The position numbers and the translations under genes are program-made. Source: Sebaldella termitidis ATCC 33386 (GTDB lineage Bacteria > Fusobacteriota > Fusobacteriia > Fusobacteriales > Leptotrichiaceae). Taken from it: DNA of 64,000 nt. Positions 9,282 through 17,720 of the stretch are shown here, piece by piece; positions within the stretch are counted from its first letter, which is position 1, and each line of letters begins with the position of its first letter. Below the pieces are notes generated by a model. It had not been told where the DNA came from and did no database searches. It worked only from the letters and a program-made list of their open reading frames with translations. The stretch covers positions 310,001-374,000 of the forward strand of contig NC_013517.1 of the NCBI RefSeq assembly GCF_000024405.1, read 5' to 3'.

Positions 9282-10580
9282 TTATTTTGGAATAATAACA
9301 TAAAATGTACTTCCCAATCCTGATTCACTGGTTAGTTTTATTTCCCCATTATAATTATGAACAATCTCTTTTACTATAGAAAGTCCAAGTCCCGAACCAG
9401 AAAAGTTCATAGGTCTTGATTTATCAACCCTGTAAAATTTCTCAAAAATCTTATCCCGTTCTTCTTCAGGAATTCCAAGACCGTTATCAGATATTTTAAA
9501 TATATAACTGTTCTCGTCTTCCAAAATTTCTATGTTTATTTCAGGTTTTTTTGAAGAATATATGAGTGCATTCTCAATAAGATTTTTCATAACAAGTTTA
9601 ATCTTTTCCACATCAATATAAATGTAGTGATTTTCGTCAAAAAGCATAAAATTTGTCTGTATTTTTGCATTTTTATTGTTAATAAGGAGAGTAAGACCGA
9701 ATAAAGTCTCGTTAATCAGCTCCTCAGCTTTAATATATGAAAGATTTAGTATTTTGAAGCCTTCGTATTTTGAGTAATTCAGAAAATCATATATCAGATT
9801 GTCGATTTTATTTATATTTGAATTTATGATTTTAAAGAAATTCTTTACATTATCATCTTTATTTTCTATAGATTCTTCAAGAGCTATTGTATATCCTTTT
9901 ATATTGGTAAGAGGTGTTTTCAGCTCATGTGAAACATTGGAAATAAAATCTTTCTGTATTTTTTCAAAATTTTTCGTTATTGTAATATCTCTCAGGCTTA
10001 TAATAATGGAAGGCTCAGTTTCCAGTCTGTAAGACTCGATAAGGTAATATTTATTCAGCTCGGTCAGAAAAAAGTCCTCTTTTATATTTTCTTTTGATAT
10101 AAGAATATCCTTTATTTTTTTTATAAGAGAATTATATTTTATTGTGTCGAAAAATTTTTTTGATTTTGAATTATATGTAAGAATATCCACATTTTTATTT
10201 TTTAATATTATCTCGTTATTATTTATCACAAAGATAATATCATCTATGGCTCTCAGTATTTCTTTCAGTTTCTGGCTCTCTTTTTCAAGATTTTTTTTGT
10301 AATTCTTAGTTTCTTTTTTTATATTAAAAATTTTCTGAAAAAAATCAAGAGATTTATTATTAATATAATAATCGATATTAAGCGTAAAATTATCATCAAT
10401 GATATTAATAATATTTTCCTTTAAAAATTCTATCTCTCTTTCTTTGCTTATATAAAGAGAATACAGCAAAAAGTTAAATATCAGAAATATGGCCAAAAAT
10501 GAAAGAAGTATAGTTATTTTTTCATGGAAAATAAACGCCAGAAATAAAACGAAAATCTCAAAAACAAGAATTAAAGTCAA
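9282..10580 (-). CDS. phoR: sensor histidine kinase of the phosphate two-component system
   Basis: This is a 432-aa membrane kinase. Two N-terminal hydrophobic segments (about residues 2-18 and 22-42) have almost no loop between them. A linker/PAS-like region follows, then a HisKA domain with the phospho-accepting His218 in SHELKTPLTNIKGY, and an HATPase_c domain with the N box (NLIENALIY), G1 (DNGLGIP) and G2 (GSGLGLSIVKEI). It should autophosphorylate and pass the phosphate to the adjacent response regulator. Its start overlaps the regulator's stop by four bases (ATGA), which indicates translational coupling. The near-absence of an extracellular sensor loop is typical of PhoR kinases that read phosphate status through PstB and PhoU. 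It is the last gene of the pstB-phoU-phoB-phoR operon. Confidence 0.88.
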   Translation of the reverse strand: MTLILVFEIFVLFLAFIFHEKITILLSFLAIFLIFNFLLYSLYISKEREIEFLKENIINIIDDNFTLNIDYYINNKSLDFFQKIFNIKKETKNYKKNLEKESQKLKEILRAIDDIIFVINNNEIILKNKNVDILTYNSKSKKFFDTIKYNSLIKKIKDILISKENIKEDFFLTELNKYYLIESYRLETEPSIIISLRDITITKNFEKIQKDFISNVSHELKTPLTNIKGYTIALEESIENKDDNVKNFFKIINSNINKIDNLIYDFLNYSKYEGFKILNLSYIKAEELINETLFGLTLLINNKNAKIQTNFMLFDENHYIYIDVEKIKLVMKNLIENALIYSSKKPEINIEILEDENSYIFKISDNGLGIPEEERDKIFEKFYRVDKSRPMNFSGSGLGLSIVKEIVHNYNGEIKLTSESGLGSTFYVIIPK

Positions 10581-11275
10581 ATTTCTTTTAATCGGTATCC
10601 AACTCCTTTTATAGTTTTTATATTTTCGGATATAGAAGGAAGTTTTTCACGGATTTTTCCTACATAGACATCTATTGTTCTGTCACCGAGATGATAATTT
10701 TCGTTCCATACCCTGCTCAGTATAGTCTCCCTGCTGAGGGCAAGACCTTTATTTTGTATAAGGAAAGCAATAAGTCTGAATTCTTTATTGGAAAGAATGA
10801 CTTCATTTCCGCTTTCTGTTACTGTATGCTTATCAAGATTAATTTCTATCTGGTCATATCGTAACAAGCCGCTTTCTTTTTCAGGAGCAAAGCCTTCCTT
10901 TTTCAGAGAAAGAAGCTTTTTTATCCTTAAAATAAGCTCCCGGGGGTCAAAAGGCTTTCTCAGATAGTCGTCACATCCGGCCTGAAAGCCGTCGATAACG
11001 TCTTCAGTTTCGGTCTTTGCAGTAAGCATGAAAATAAAAGGTGTCCCGTATTTATGTGATTCTTTTTTTATTAATTTTGCTATTTCCAGTCCGTTTAAGC
11101 CGGGAAGCATAATATCCAGAATAACCAGCTCGGGTTTGTTATTCTGTAACATTTCCAGAGCTTTTCCACTGTTTTGCGCAGTTATGACATTAAAATTTTC
11201 TTTCTCAAGAAAAAATTGTATGAGAGTTTTTATCTCAAGGTCGTCCTCTACAACAAGAATGGTATTTTTTTTCAT
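10577..11275 (-). CDS. phoB: phosphate response regulator, OmpR/PhoB family
   Basis: The 232-aa protein has a receiver domain (residues 1-120) with the acidic pocket ED/D at 10-12, phospho-acceptor Asp54 in LVILDIMLPG, a conserved Thr (MLTA) and Lys (LRKPFDP). A C-terminal winged helix of OmpR type (about 135-230, ending in TIKGVGYRL) follows. It is expected to bind direct TT(T/A)ACA repeats in phosphate-limited cells; four such repeats stand upstream of pstB. It could equally be called PhoP by the Bacillus convention. It lies 24 bases after phoU. Confidence 0.87.
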   Translation of the reverse strand: MKKNTILVVEDDLEIKTLIQFFLEKENFNVITAQNSGKALEMLQNNKPELVILDIMLPGLNGLEIAKLIKKESHKYGTPFIFMLTAKTETEDVIDGFQAGCDDYLRKPFDPRELILRIKKLLSLKKEGFAPEKESGLLRYDQIEINLDKHTVTESGNEVILSNKEFRLIAFLIQNKGLALSRETILSRVWNENYHLGDRTIDVYVGKIREKLPSISENIKTIKGVGYRLKEI

Positions 11276-11299
11276 ATTAATTTCCGCCTTTTAAAAAGT

Positions 11300-12004
11300 C
11301 TATTTTTTTCTTTTTAAAGTTATTTTTTCTTCTTCATAATCAATATGTCTTATATCAATTCCGTTATAAATGTAAATGACTATTTCGGCAAGGTTTTTTA
11401 TCGTATCTCCGATTCTCTCAAGATGCTGTGATATGAACAGTGCTCCAAGATAGATATCTTTATTTTCTCCCTTTTCGGAACCATTTCTGTCATTCATGAT
11501 TTTCTTTGTAGCTTCGATAACATTAGTTTTATATGCGTTTACCTCATCATCAAGACTTAGTATAAGATAAGCGTAGTTCAGCTCTTCTTCATAGTAACAT
11601 TTCAAAAACAGGTCAAACATCTGCTCTACCTTTGTGTGCATTTCAAGTATACTTTGTTTTTCAAGAGATTTTATATTTTCTGAATGTTTTAGTACTTTTA
11701 GAATATTCAGTGCAAGATCATTTATTCTTTCAGTGGCATTTCCTATTTTTATAACTCCTATAAGGAATCGCAGATTTATAGCCATAGGCTGAAATCTTGC
11801 TATAGTAGTAATTACCTCTTCGTCTATTTTTAATTCAGTATGATTCATTGTTTCTTCTATTGATTTTGCCTCACCGTATAAAGCCCTGTCAAAAGTACCG
11901 GAATTTAGTATAGTTCTGATAATTGCAAGGGATCTTTTACAGTTTTTTAAGGCCTCTGAAATAAGAGTTCTTATATCTTCCATTCTTTCATCTAAGTTTC
12001 TCAT
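11300..12004 (-). CDS. phoU: phosphate signalling protein PhoU
   Basis: The 234-aa all-helical protein has the two repeated PhoU domains (three-helix bundles, about residues 10-105 and 115-215), with conserved acidic metal-binding patches such as the ERINDLA and ERIGDTIKNLAE motifs. PhoU sits between the Pst transporter and PhoR and keeps the kinase off when phosphate is plentiful. It is 19 bases downstream of pstB and in the same transcript. Length and motifs are normal. Confidence 0.9.
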   Translation of the reverse strand: MRNLDERMEDIRTLISEALKNCKRSLAIIRTILNSGTFDRALYGEAKSIEETMNHTELKIDEEVITTIARFQPMAINLRFLIGVIKIGNATERINDLALNILKVLKHSENIKSLEKQSILEMHTKVEQMFDLFLKCYYEEELNYAYLILSLDDEVNAYKTNVIEATKKIMNDRNGSEKGENKDIYLGALFISQHLERIGDTIKNLAEIVIYIYNGIDIRHIDYEEEKITLKRKK

Positions 12005-12023
12005 TATATTGTCCTCCCGTTTT

Positions 12024-12827
12024 TTAACTGAATTTTCCGTTTATATATTCTTCGGTTTTTTTATTGCTCGGATTTGTGAATATTGTACTTGTTTTGTCAT
12101 ATTCTTCAATAACACCTTTGTAGAAAAATGCTGTGAAGTCGGAAATTCTTGCAGCCTGCTGCATATTATGCGTAACTATGACAATAGTATAGTTTTTTTC
12201 CAGTTCCCTCATCAGTTCTTCCACCTTAGATGTAGAAAGGGGGTCAAGTGCCGAAGTAGGCTCATCCATAAGGAGAATATCCGGTTTTATCGATATCGCT
12301 CTTGCAATACATAATCTTTGCTGCTGTCCTCCAGAGAGACCCATAGCTGATTTATGCAGCTTATCTTTTACTTCATCCCATAAAGCAACTGCTTTCAGAC
12401 TTTTTTCCGCTATTTCCATAAGCTTGTTTTTGTCTCTAAGCCCATGCAGTCTCGGAGCATATACAATATTTTCGTAGATAGATTTAGGGAAAGGATTTGG
12501 TTTTTGAAAAACCATACCGACTTTTTTTCTGAGTTCTACGACATCATATCCCGGCTCAAATATATTTTTTCCATTGATAATTATATCTCCTTCATATTTT
12601 GAAGTATCAATCAAATCGTTCATTCTGTTTATAGAACGCAGAAAGGTTGTTTTTCCGCATCCGCTGGGACCTATAAGTGCTGTAACATTATTTTTGGGTA
12701 TTTCCAGATTCAGGTCATACAGTGCCTGAAAATCTCCATAAAAAAAATTAAAATTTCTAACTGAAATTATATTTGTTAAGCCGTTGTCATTATTTATCAC
12801 CGGTTTATCTAATTTTGCCTCAGACAT
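12024..12827 (-). CDS. pstB: phosphate ABC transporter ATP-binding protein PstB
   Basis: The 267-aa ABC ATPase has Walker [10 protein letters not shown] (residues 53-61), a Q-loop, signature [15 protein letters not shown], Walker [14 protein letters not shown] and an H-loop (VTHNM). The Walker A followed by LRSINRMND and the [10 protein letters not shown] segment are typical of PstB. It powers high-affinity phosphate uptake with PstC/PstA and PstS, none of which is encoded here, so the permease genes must lie elsewhere. It is the first gene of a leftward operon behind a Pho box; AGGAGGAG precedes the start. Confidence 0.93.
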   Translation of the reverse strand: MSEAKLDKPVINNDNGLTNIISVRNFNFFYGDFQALYDLNLEIPKNNVTALIGPSGCGKTTFLRSINRMNDLIDTSKYEGDIIINGKNIFEPGYDVVELRKKVGMVFQKPNPFPKSIYENIVYAPRLHGLRDKNKLMEIAEKSLKAVALWDEVKDKLHKSAMGLSGGQQQRLCIARAISIKPDILLMDEPTSALDPLSTSKVEELMRELEKNYTIVIVTHNMQQAARISDFTAFFYKGVIEEYDKTSTIFTNPSNKKTEEYINGKFS

Positions 12828-12857
12828 TTCTCCTCCTATAATACTTTCTTTATTTAA

Positions 12858-12925
12858 ATTATATCAGTGATATTATAAAATGTAAATGTAAAAGAAATAT
12901 AAACCCTATGTAAAAGAATTGTAAA
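12858..12925 (-). promoter_or_regulatory. Pho box and promoter of the pstB operon
   Basis: Read on the minus strand there are four TTTACA-like hexamers at an exact 11-bp period (12920-12925, 12909-12914, 12898-12903 as TTTATA, 12887-12892). A fifth abutting TTTACA (12881-12886) stands 17 bp before TATAAT (12863-12858). This is the classic PhoP/PhoB box of low-GC bacteria, replacing the -35 region. Phosphate limitation should activate it through the phoB product. Confidence 0.85.
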
Positions 12926-12991
12926 AAAATGACTGATTATATTGTAATTATATGATAGAATTAAGGAAGTATATTTAAGAGAGGCTGTCAT

Positions 12992-13843
12992 ATGAAAAAA
13001 TTTAAAATAGAAAAAGAACATCATGGATATAAAATATCGGAATATCTCCGGGAGATACAAAATTATTCGGGAAGAGGTCTTAGAAATATCGAGGTTTTTC
13101 TTGACGGGAAAAAAGTGAGAACTACCCAGAAAATAAGAAAACAGGGACTTCTTAAAGTAGTGGAAAAAGAAAAGGGTACTAATATAAAACCGATAAAAAT
13201 ACCTCTGGATATCGTATTTGAAGATGAAGATATACTTGTGGTAAATAAACAGCCTTATCTCGTTACACATCCCACAAAAAAGAAGGTAGATGTAACACTG
13301 GCAAACGGTATAGTATATTATTTTCAGGAAAAATACGGGAAAGAGATGGTTCCGAGATTTTACAACAGACTGGATATGGATACTTCCGGACTGATAATAA
13401 TAGCAAAAAATAGTTTTACACAGGCATTTTTACAGAATTTCGGCGATGTAAAAAAATATTACATGGCTTTGGTACACGGAATAATAAAAGAGGAAATGAT
13501 AAATATCGAAAAGCCTATTGCAAGGGTAGGAGATGACTTGAGAAGGAAGATTCTCGATGAAGGACAGTATGCCAAAACAGTGGTGAAAACTATAAAAAGA
13601 AATGAAGAAAAAAATATAACTTTAACAGAGTGTGAACTTTTTACGGGAAGAACCCATCAGATAAGAGTACATCTGTCTAATGAAGGCTATCCTATACTGG
13701 GAGACAAGCTTTACGGAGATATGGACGATAATGTAAAAAGACAGATGCTTCATTCTTATAAGGTGAGCTTTATACATCCCAGAACAAAAGAAAGAAAAGA
13801 GCTGGAAATAGAAATGTATGATGATATGAAAGAATTTATGTAA
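12992..13843 (+). CDS. RluA-family pseudouridine synthase
   Basis: The 283-aa protein has a short S4-like N-terminal region (about 12-60) and a RluA/RsuA catalytic domain. The catalytic aspartate is Asp128 in NRLDMDTSGL; the usual leading His of HRLD is replaced by Asn. The further motif ELFTGRTHQIRVHL is present. It converts specific uridines in rRNA (or tRNA) to pseudouridine, but the target position cannot be told from sequence. It is divergent from pstB and likely monocistronic. Confidence 0.88.
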   Translation: MKKFKIEKEHHGYKISEYLREIQNYSGRGLRNIEVFLDGKKVRTTQKIRKQGLLKVVEKEKGTNIKPIKIPLDIVFEDEDILVVNKQPYLVTHPTKKKVDVTLANGIVYYFQEKYGKEMVPRFYNRLDMDTSGLIIIAKNSFTQAFLQNFGDVKKYYMALVHGIIKEEMINIEKPIARVGDDLRRKILDEGQYAKTVVKTIKRNEEKNITLTECELFTGRTHQIRVHLSNEGYPILGDKLYGDMDDNVKRQMLHSYKVSFIHPRTKERKELEIEMYDDMKEFM

Positions 13844-13928
13844 AAATATTTTTAGCATAAATGTAAAGGATAGCTTCATAAAAAAGGATTTTGGTAACGG
13901 AATAATTGGAATAACAGGAGGAATGATA

Positions 13929-14555
13929 ATGAGAGTGATAGCAATTAACGGTAGTCCGCATAAAAACGGAAATACTTATGAAAGTCTGGCTGTAGTAACC
14001 AAAGAGCTGGAAAAGCAGGGAATCGAAACAGAAATTGTGCATATAGGCAATAAAGTAATAAGAGGCTGCACAGGGTGCAATTATTGCCAGAAAAATGAGC
14101 AGAATAACTGTGTTTTTAATGAAGATACTGTTAATGAAACAGCATTGAAAATGGCTGAGGCAGACGGCATAATTCTGGGTTCTCCGGTTTATTATTCAGG
14201 AATTGCCGGAACAATGAAGTCTTTTTTGGACAGGGTTTTTTACTCGAAATCACAATATTTCAGATATAAGGTGTGTACAGCAGTTGCTGCCGTGAGACGT
14301 TCAGGAGGAGTGGACACCTTTCATCAGCTGAATAACTATTTTAATCTCGGAGAAATGATAATAGTTCCTTCACATTACTGGAGTGTCATACATGGAAGAA
14401 GACCAGGGGAGGTTCTTCAGGACGAGGAAGGAGTTCAGACTCTGCGTGAAGCAGGAAAAAGCATGGCGTGGCTTATGAAAAGTCTGGATCATGCAAAAGA
14501 TACAGTAGAGAAACCTGAAAAAGAAGAGAGAAAATGGACACATTTTATAAGATAA
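13929..14555 (+). CDS. NADPH-dependent FMN reductase / flavodoxin-like oxidoreductase
   Basis: The 208-aa protein has a Rossmann-like flavodoxin fold: an N-terminal beta strand then GSPHKNGNT (FMN phosphate loop), and CTGCNYCQ, a cysteine cluster seen in iron-sulfur flavoprotein-like members. The GSPVYYSG loop contacts flavin. AGGAGG at 13916-13921 lies 7 bases before the ATG at 13929; the in-frame ATG at 13923 is only one base from it, so 13929 is preferred. It probably reduces flavin or quinone/azo/nitro substrates. Confidence 0.82.
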   Translation: MRVIAINGSPHKNGNTYESLAVVTKELEKQGIETEIVHIGNKVIRGCTGCNYCQKNEQNNCVFNEDTVNETALKMAEADGIILGSPVYYSGIAGTMKSFLDRVFYSKSQYFRYKVCTAVAAVRRSGGVDTFHQLNNYFNLGEMIIVPSHYWSVIHGRRPGEVLQDEEGVQTLREAGKSMAWLMKSLDHAKDTVEKPEKEERKWTHFIR

Positions 14556-14583
14556 TAAGTTAATTTTTAACACTGCTTGTCAC

Positions 14584-14625
14584 GGCTGTATTGAAACAGA
14601 TATTTGTTTTAGTACAGCTTTATTT
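14584..14625 (+). terminator. intrinsic terminator
   Basis: GCTGTA at 14585-14590 pairs with TACAGC at 14613-14618, and AAAC pairs with GTTT inside; a T-rich tail follows. It ends the flavin reductase transcript. The arm sequence is reminiscent of the GGGCTGTATCAAAA family. Confidence 0.7.
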
Positions 14626-14657
14626 TATATATTTTTTGTAAACTGAAAAATTATATC

Positions 14658-14688
14658 TTGACGTGGAGTTTACTCCATATTGTATAAT
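14658..14688 (+). promoter_or_regulatory. MerR-type promoter/operator of the SDR gene
   Basis: TTGACG (14658-14663) and TATAAT (14683-14688) are separated by an over-long 19-bp spacer that contains the dyad TGGAGTTTACTCCA (14664-14677). Long spacers with a central dyad are diagnostic of MerR-family activation, and the GGAGT..ACTCC core resembles the NmlR/AdhR class that responds to aldehyde or electrophile stress. No merR gene is adjacent. Confidence 0.7.
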
Positions 14689-14721
14689 AACATTATAAAA
14701 ATAAAACAGGAGGTCAGGAAA

Positions 14722-15489
14722 ATGAAATATACAGTTATTACAGGAGCAAGTACAGGAATAGGGTATGAAGCAGCACTTGCTTTTGCCGGAAAAAATAAAA
14801 ATCTTATTATTGTGGCGAGAAATAAGGAAAAGCTTGAGCATCTGAAAGAAGAGATAAAGAAGATTAATCCTGATTTAGATGTTATTATAAAAGTCTCGGA
14901 TTTATCTGTCGGTGAAAATGTGTATAAGCTTTATGAGGACTTAAAAAAATATACGCTGGAAACATGGGTTAATAATGCCGGATTTGGTAATACAGGCTTA
15001 GTTAAGGATCAGAATCTGGAAAAAATAGAAGCAATGCTGCATTTGAATATAGAAGCACTGACTATTTTATCTACTCTTTTTATAAAAGATTACAGTGATA
15101 CGGAAGGAAGCCAGCTGATTAATGTTTCTTCCGTGGGAGGGTATTCTGTTGTTGATAATAATGTTACATATTCAGCAACAAAGTTTTATGTAAGTGCTTT
15201 TACCGAAGGTGCGGCTCAGGAGCTCAAAAAAAGAGGAGGGAAAATGCAGGTAAAAGTTTTGGCACCTGCTGCTACTGAAACGGAGTTTGCTAATACAGCT
15301 ATGGGAATTGACGGCTTTGATTATGAAAAAAGCACGCCGAGATTTCATACTGCAAAAGAAATGGCGGAGTTTTTAATGAAGCTTTATGAATCAGATAAAT
15401 CAGTTGGAATTGTAGATATTCAGACATATGAATTCAAATTGACAGATCCTGTCTTTAATTTCAGACAAAGCCAGACAGAAAAACATTAA
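14722..15489 (+). CDS. short-chain dehydrogenase/reductase
   Basis: The 255-aa classical SDR has TGASTGIG (residues 8-15) for NAD(P) binding, NNAG in the form VNNAGFG, the catalytic Ser in INVSSVGGY and YSATK (Tyr/Lys). AGGAGGT at 14708-14714 fixes the ATG at 14722 rather than the upstream in-frame ATG at 14680, which falls inside the promoter. It oxidises or reduces a small carbonyl or alcohol substrate; the substrate is unknown. The aldehyde-type MerR promoter suggests a detoxifying role. Confidence 0.87.
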   Translation: MKYTVITGASTGIGYEAALAFAGKNKNLIIVARNKEKLEHLKEEIKKINPDLDVIIKVSDLSVGENVYKLYEDLKKYTLETWVNNAGFGNTGLVKDQNLEKIEAMLHLNIEALTILSTLFIKDYSDTEGSQLINVSSVGGYSVVDNNVTYSATKFYVSAFTEGAAQELKKRGGKMQVKVLAPAATETEFANTAMGIDGFDYEKSTPRFHTAKEMAEFLMKLYESDKSVGIVDIQTYEFKLTDPVFNFRQSQTEKH

Positions 15490-15529
15490 GGAGCATCAGC
15501 TTATTATTTTACTAACTGATACAATAGGA

Positions 15530-15560
15530 TATCACCTCACTGCTGGGGTGATTTTCTTAT
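15530..15560 (+). terminator. intrinsic terminator of the SDR gene
   Basis: ATCACC (15531-15536) pairs with GGTGAT (15547-15552), followed by TTTTCTTATTTT. Confidence 0.7.
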
Positions 15561-15663
15561 TTTGGGATGAGATAAACTGACTTTTATATTATAAATAATT
15601 ATACAGTTAATTATATGCGACGTTATCATTAGATATATATTTTAGATGATAATATAGTTTTAT

Positions 15664-15692
15664 TTGACATTGTATATATTTTTATATACAAT
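15664..15692 (+). promoter_or_regulatory. promoter with operator dyad of the HbpS/GlcG-like gene
   Basis: TTGACA (15664-15669), a 17-bp spacer and TACAAT (15687-15692). The spacer and -10 are covered by a dyad with arms TTGTATATA and TATATACAA (15670-15691), well placed for repression. A second dyad, TTATCAT/ATGATAA (15623-15629 and 15646-15652), lies just upstream. The regulator is unknown. Confidence 0.65.
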
Positions 15693-15725
15693 TGATATAA
15701 TTCAAAAATAATAAGAGGTGATTTA

Positions 15726-16199
15726 ATGAAAAGGTTTATTTACATTTTGGGGTTGTTGATATTAAGTCTGACTTCGTTCAGTAATGCACTTGTCCAGAAA
15801 AATATCTCACTTGATATTGCACAGAATTTAGCTTCTGAGGTATTGAAGGAAGCTAAAAAGGAAAAGGTTAATATTTCGCTGGTAATACTTGATAAAGGCG
15901 GAAATGTAGTCTTATCCATGAAAGAAGATAATGCTGCTGTACATACTATGAAAACGGCACAGAAAAAAGCATTTACAGCTCTTTCATTTGGGATTACCAC
16001 TACGGAATTTGCTTCTCGTGTCGAGAAGGTTCCGAATTTGACACAGATAGAAAATACAACTACTCTGGGTGGAGGAATTCCCATAAAAGCAGGAAATGAA
16101 ACAATAGGATCAATAGGAATAGGCGGTGCACCGTCAGGAGCAATAGATGAAAAAATAGGCAGTGCTGCTCTTTCAAGAATAAGTAATCTTTTAAAATAG
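15726..16199 (+). CDS. secreted heme-binding-like protein, GlcG/HbpS (DUF336) family
   Basis: The 157-aa protein has a cleavable signal peptide (residues 1-21, ending SFSNA). The mature part is a GlcG/HbpS domain, recognised by VSLVxLDKGGNVVLxMKED-like sequence, the TAQKKAFTALSFG helix and a GGIPIKAGNETIGSIGIGGA turn. Family members bind heme, cobalamin or small acids; the export signal favours an extracytoplasmic binding or sensing role. AGAGGTG precedes the ATG. A dyad-covered promoter indicates regulated expression. Confidence 0.8.
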   Translation: MKRFIYILGLLILSLTSFSNALVQKNISLDIAQNLASEVLKEAKKEKVNISLVILDKGGNVVLSMKEDNAAVHTMKTAQKKAFTALSFGITTTEFASRVEKVPNLTQIENTTTLGGGIPIKAGNETIGSIGIGGAPSGAIDEKIGSAALSRISNLLK

Positions 16200-16216
16200 T
16201 TAAGATATTCAAGATA

Positions 16217-16262
16217 CGGGACTATACAAAAATATAATTTTATTTTTGGTATAGTCCTTTTA
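16217..16262 (+). terminator. intrinsic terminator after the HbpS/GlcG-like gene
   Basis: GGGACTATACAAAAATA (from 16218) pairs with the complement ending at about 16258, followed by TTTT. The shape is similar to the GGGCTGTATCAAAA palindromes but the arm sequence is divergent. Confidence 0.7.
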
Positions 16263-16412
16263 TAATTATCCTGCGAATCAAATAAAAGAAAATTAACCGA
16301 CAGGGAGAAAAGCCGGTTATGTAATAAAATACGGGAAAAATGAATAATGATGTGTTATAATATGTTACAGATTTTAAAACTAAAAAATATGAAACAGAGA
16401 GGAGTTTTGTTT

Positions 16413-16472
16413 ATGTTAAATAAAGTATTAACGGATAGTGTATTAAGAAAGGAGGGAACTGAAAAAAGATAA
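16413..16472 (+). CDS. 19-codon leader ORF before rsgA (uncertain)
   Basis: An ATG behind GAGAGGAG (16396-16403) opens MLNKVLTDSVLRKEGTEKR and stops at 16472, 54 bases before rsgA. A hairpin formed by GGAGGGAA (16451-16458) and TTCCCTCC (16479-16486) straddles its last codons and stop. This arrangement can couple translation of a leader peptide to the accessibility of downstream RNA. No known leader family is recognised. Confidence 0.4.
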   Translation: MLNKVLTDSVLRKEGTEKR

Positions 16473-16525
16473 ATTAATTTCCCTCCGAAGTTCAAATAAA
16501 AAAACTATTTTGGAGGAAAAAAACA

Positions 16526-17602
16526 ATGTATTTAAATTTAAAAAAATATGGACTAAGCGACCGTTTTGAACAGGAAGCTTCATTATATAATAATCTGTTT
16601 CCAGCGAGAATTATCGAACAGCACCGTGATTTATACAAGGTGGTTTGTGAACACGGCGAGCTTATTGCAGGCATCTCAGGAAAATTAGCTTATCATGCAG
16701 AGGATCAAATGAGTTTTCCGGCAGTGGGAGACTGGGTAATGATAGACAGGACAGATAATAATTCAGGAAATGCAGTAATAAAAAATATTTTAGGACGAAA
16801 GAGCGTCTTTGTACGTCAGACAGCAGGGACATCAAATGAACAGCAGATCGTAGCGGCTAATATAGACATTATATTTATCTGCATGTCTTTGAACTCTGAT
16901 TTTAATATCAGAAGAATCGAACGTTATCTTGCTGTTACATGGGACAGTATGGCGACTCCGGTTATAGTACTTACCAAATCAGATTTATGCGACGATTTAC
17001 AGGAGAAGCTGGATGAGCTGTCATCAGTGAGTATAGGCATAGATGTGATCGTCTGTTCTTCTGAGGACGAAAACGGATATCAGGCTGTAAGCAGCTATAT
17101 TGAAAAAGGAAAAACCATAGCATTTATAGGTTCGTCAGGTGTAGGGAAGTCTACATTGATTAACAGGCTGGCAGGAGATGAAAATCAGGCTGTTCAGGAG
17201 ATTCGAAAAGGTGATGACAAGGGAAAACATACGACTACATACAGACAGCTGAAATTACTTCCGAACGGAGGTATCGTAATCGATACACCGGGAATGAGGG
17301 AATTACAGCTTTATACAGGTGATATTTCAAAAACATTTGAAGATATAGAGGAACTTGCAGCACAATGTAAATATAAAAACTGTTCACATGTTTCAGAACC
17401 TGGCTGTATGGTCAGAAATGCAATTGAAAACGGGATTTTATCCGAAGAACGTTTTGGAAGTTATTTGAAATTGCAGCGTGAAATGGAGTACAGTAATCTA
17501 AACTCACGTCAGACCGAACAGGAAAAGATAAACAGAATGTTTGGCAGTAAGAAAGAAATGAAGAATGTAATGAAACATCTGAAAGGCCGAAAGAACAGAT
17601 AA
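16526..17602 (+). CDS. rsgA: ribosome small subunit-dependent GTPase A
   Basis: This is a 358-aa circularly permuted GTPase. It has an N-terminal OB fold (about 25-100), G4 TKSD (150-153), G1 GSSGVGKST (202-210), a G2 switch with HTTTYR, G3 DTPGMRE (253-259), and a C-terminal zinc motif Cys281, Cys286, His288, Cys294. The family matures the 30S subunit near the decoding centre. The start follows GGAGGAAAAAAAC. The 54-base gap to the leader ORF and hairpin suggests translational control. Confidence 0.9.
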   Translation: MYLNLKKYGLSDRFEQEASLYNNLFPARIIEQHRDLYKVVCEHGELIAGISGKLAYHAEDQMSFPAVGDWVMIDRTDNNSGNAVIKNILGRKSVFVRQTAGTSNEQQIVAANIDIIFICMSLNSDFNIRRIERYLAVTWDSMATPVIVLTKSDLCDDLQEKLDELSSVSIGIDVIVCSSEDENGYQAVSSYIEKGKTIAFIGSSGVGKSTLINRLAGDENQAVQEIRKGDDKGKHTTTYRQLKLLPNGGIVIDTPGMRELQLYTGDISKTFEDIEELAAQCKYKNCSHVSEPGCMVRNAIENGILSEERFGSYLKLQREMEYSNLNSRQTEQEKINRMFGSKKEMKNVMKHLKGRKNR

Positions 17603-17671
17603 AATATCCGTCACAGGATATGTAAAAAAGTTCTTTTGTCAAGAGAAGCTTTTTTATGTCAAAACAAGCAG

Positions 17672-17700
17672 AAAACCAGAGACCAAATCTCTGGTTTTTA
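17672..17700. terminator. bidirectional terminator between rsgA and the DM13-like gene
   Basis: AAACCAGAGA and the complement TCTCTGGTTT pair around a short loop, with T's after and A's before. It serves the convergent genes on both sides. Confidence 0.8.
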
Positions 17701-17720
17701 GTTTGATTAAATTTTGAAAA

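Noticed and set aside
13923-13928. Upstream ATG as the start of the flavin reductase
   Set aside because: It is one base from the AGGAGG ribosome site, whereas the ATG at 13929 has normal spacing.
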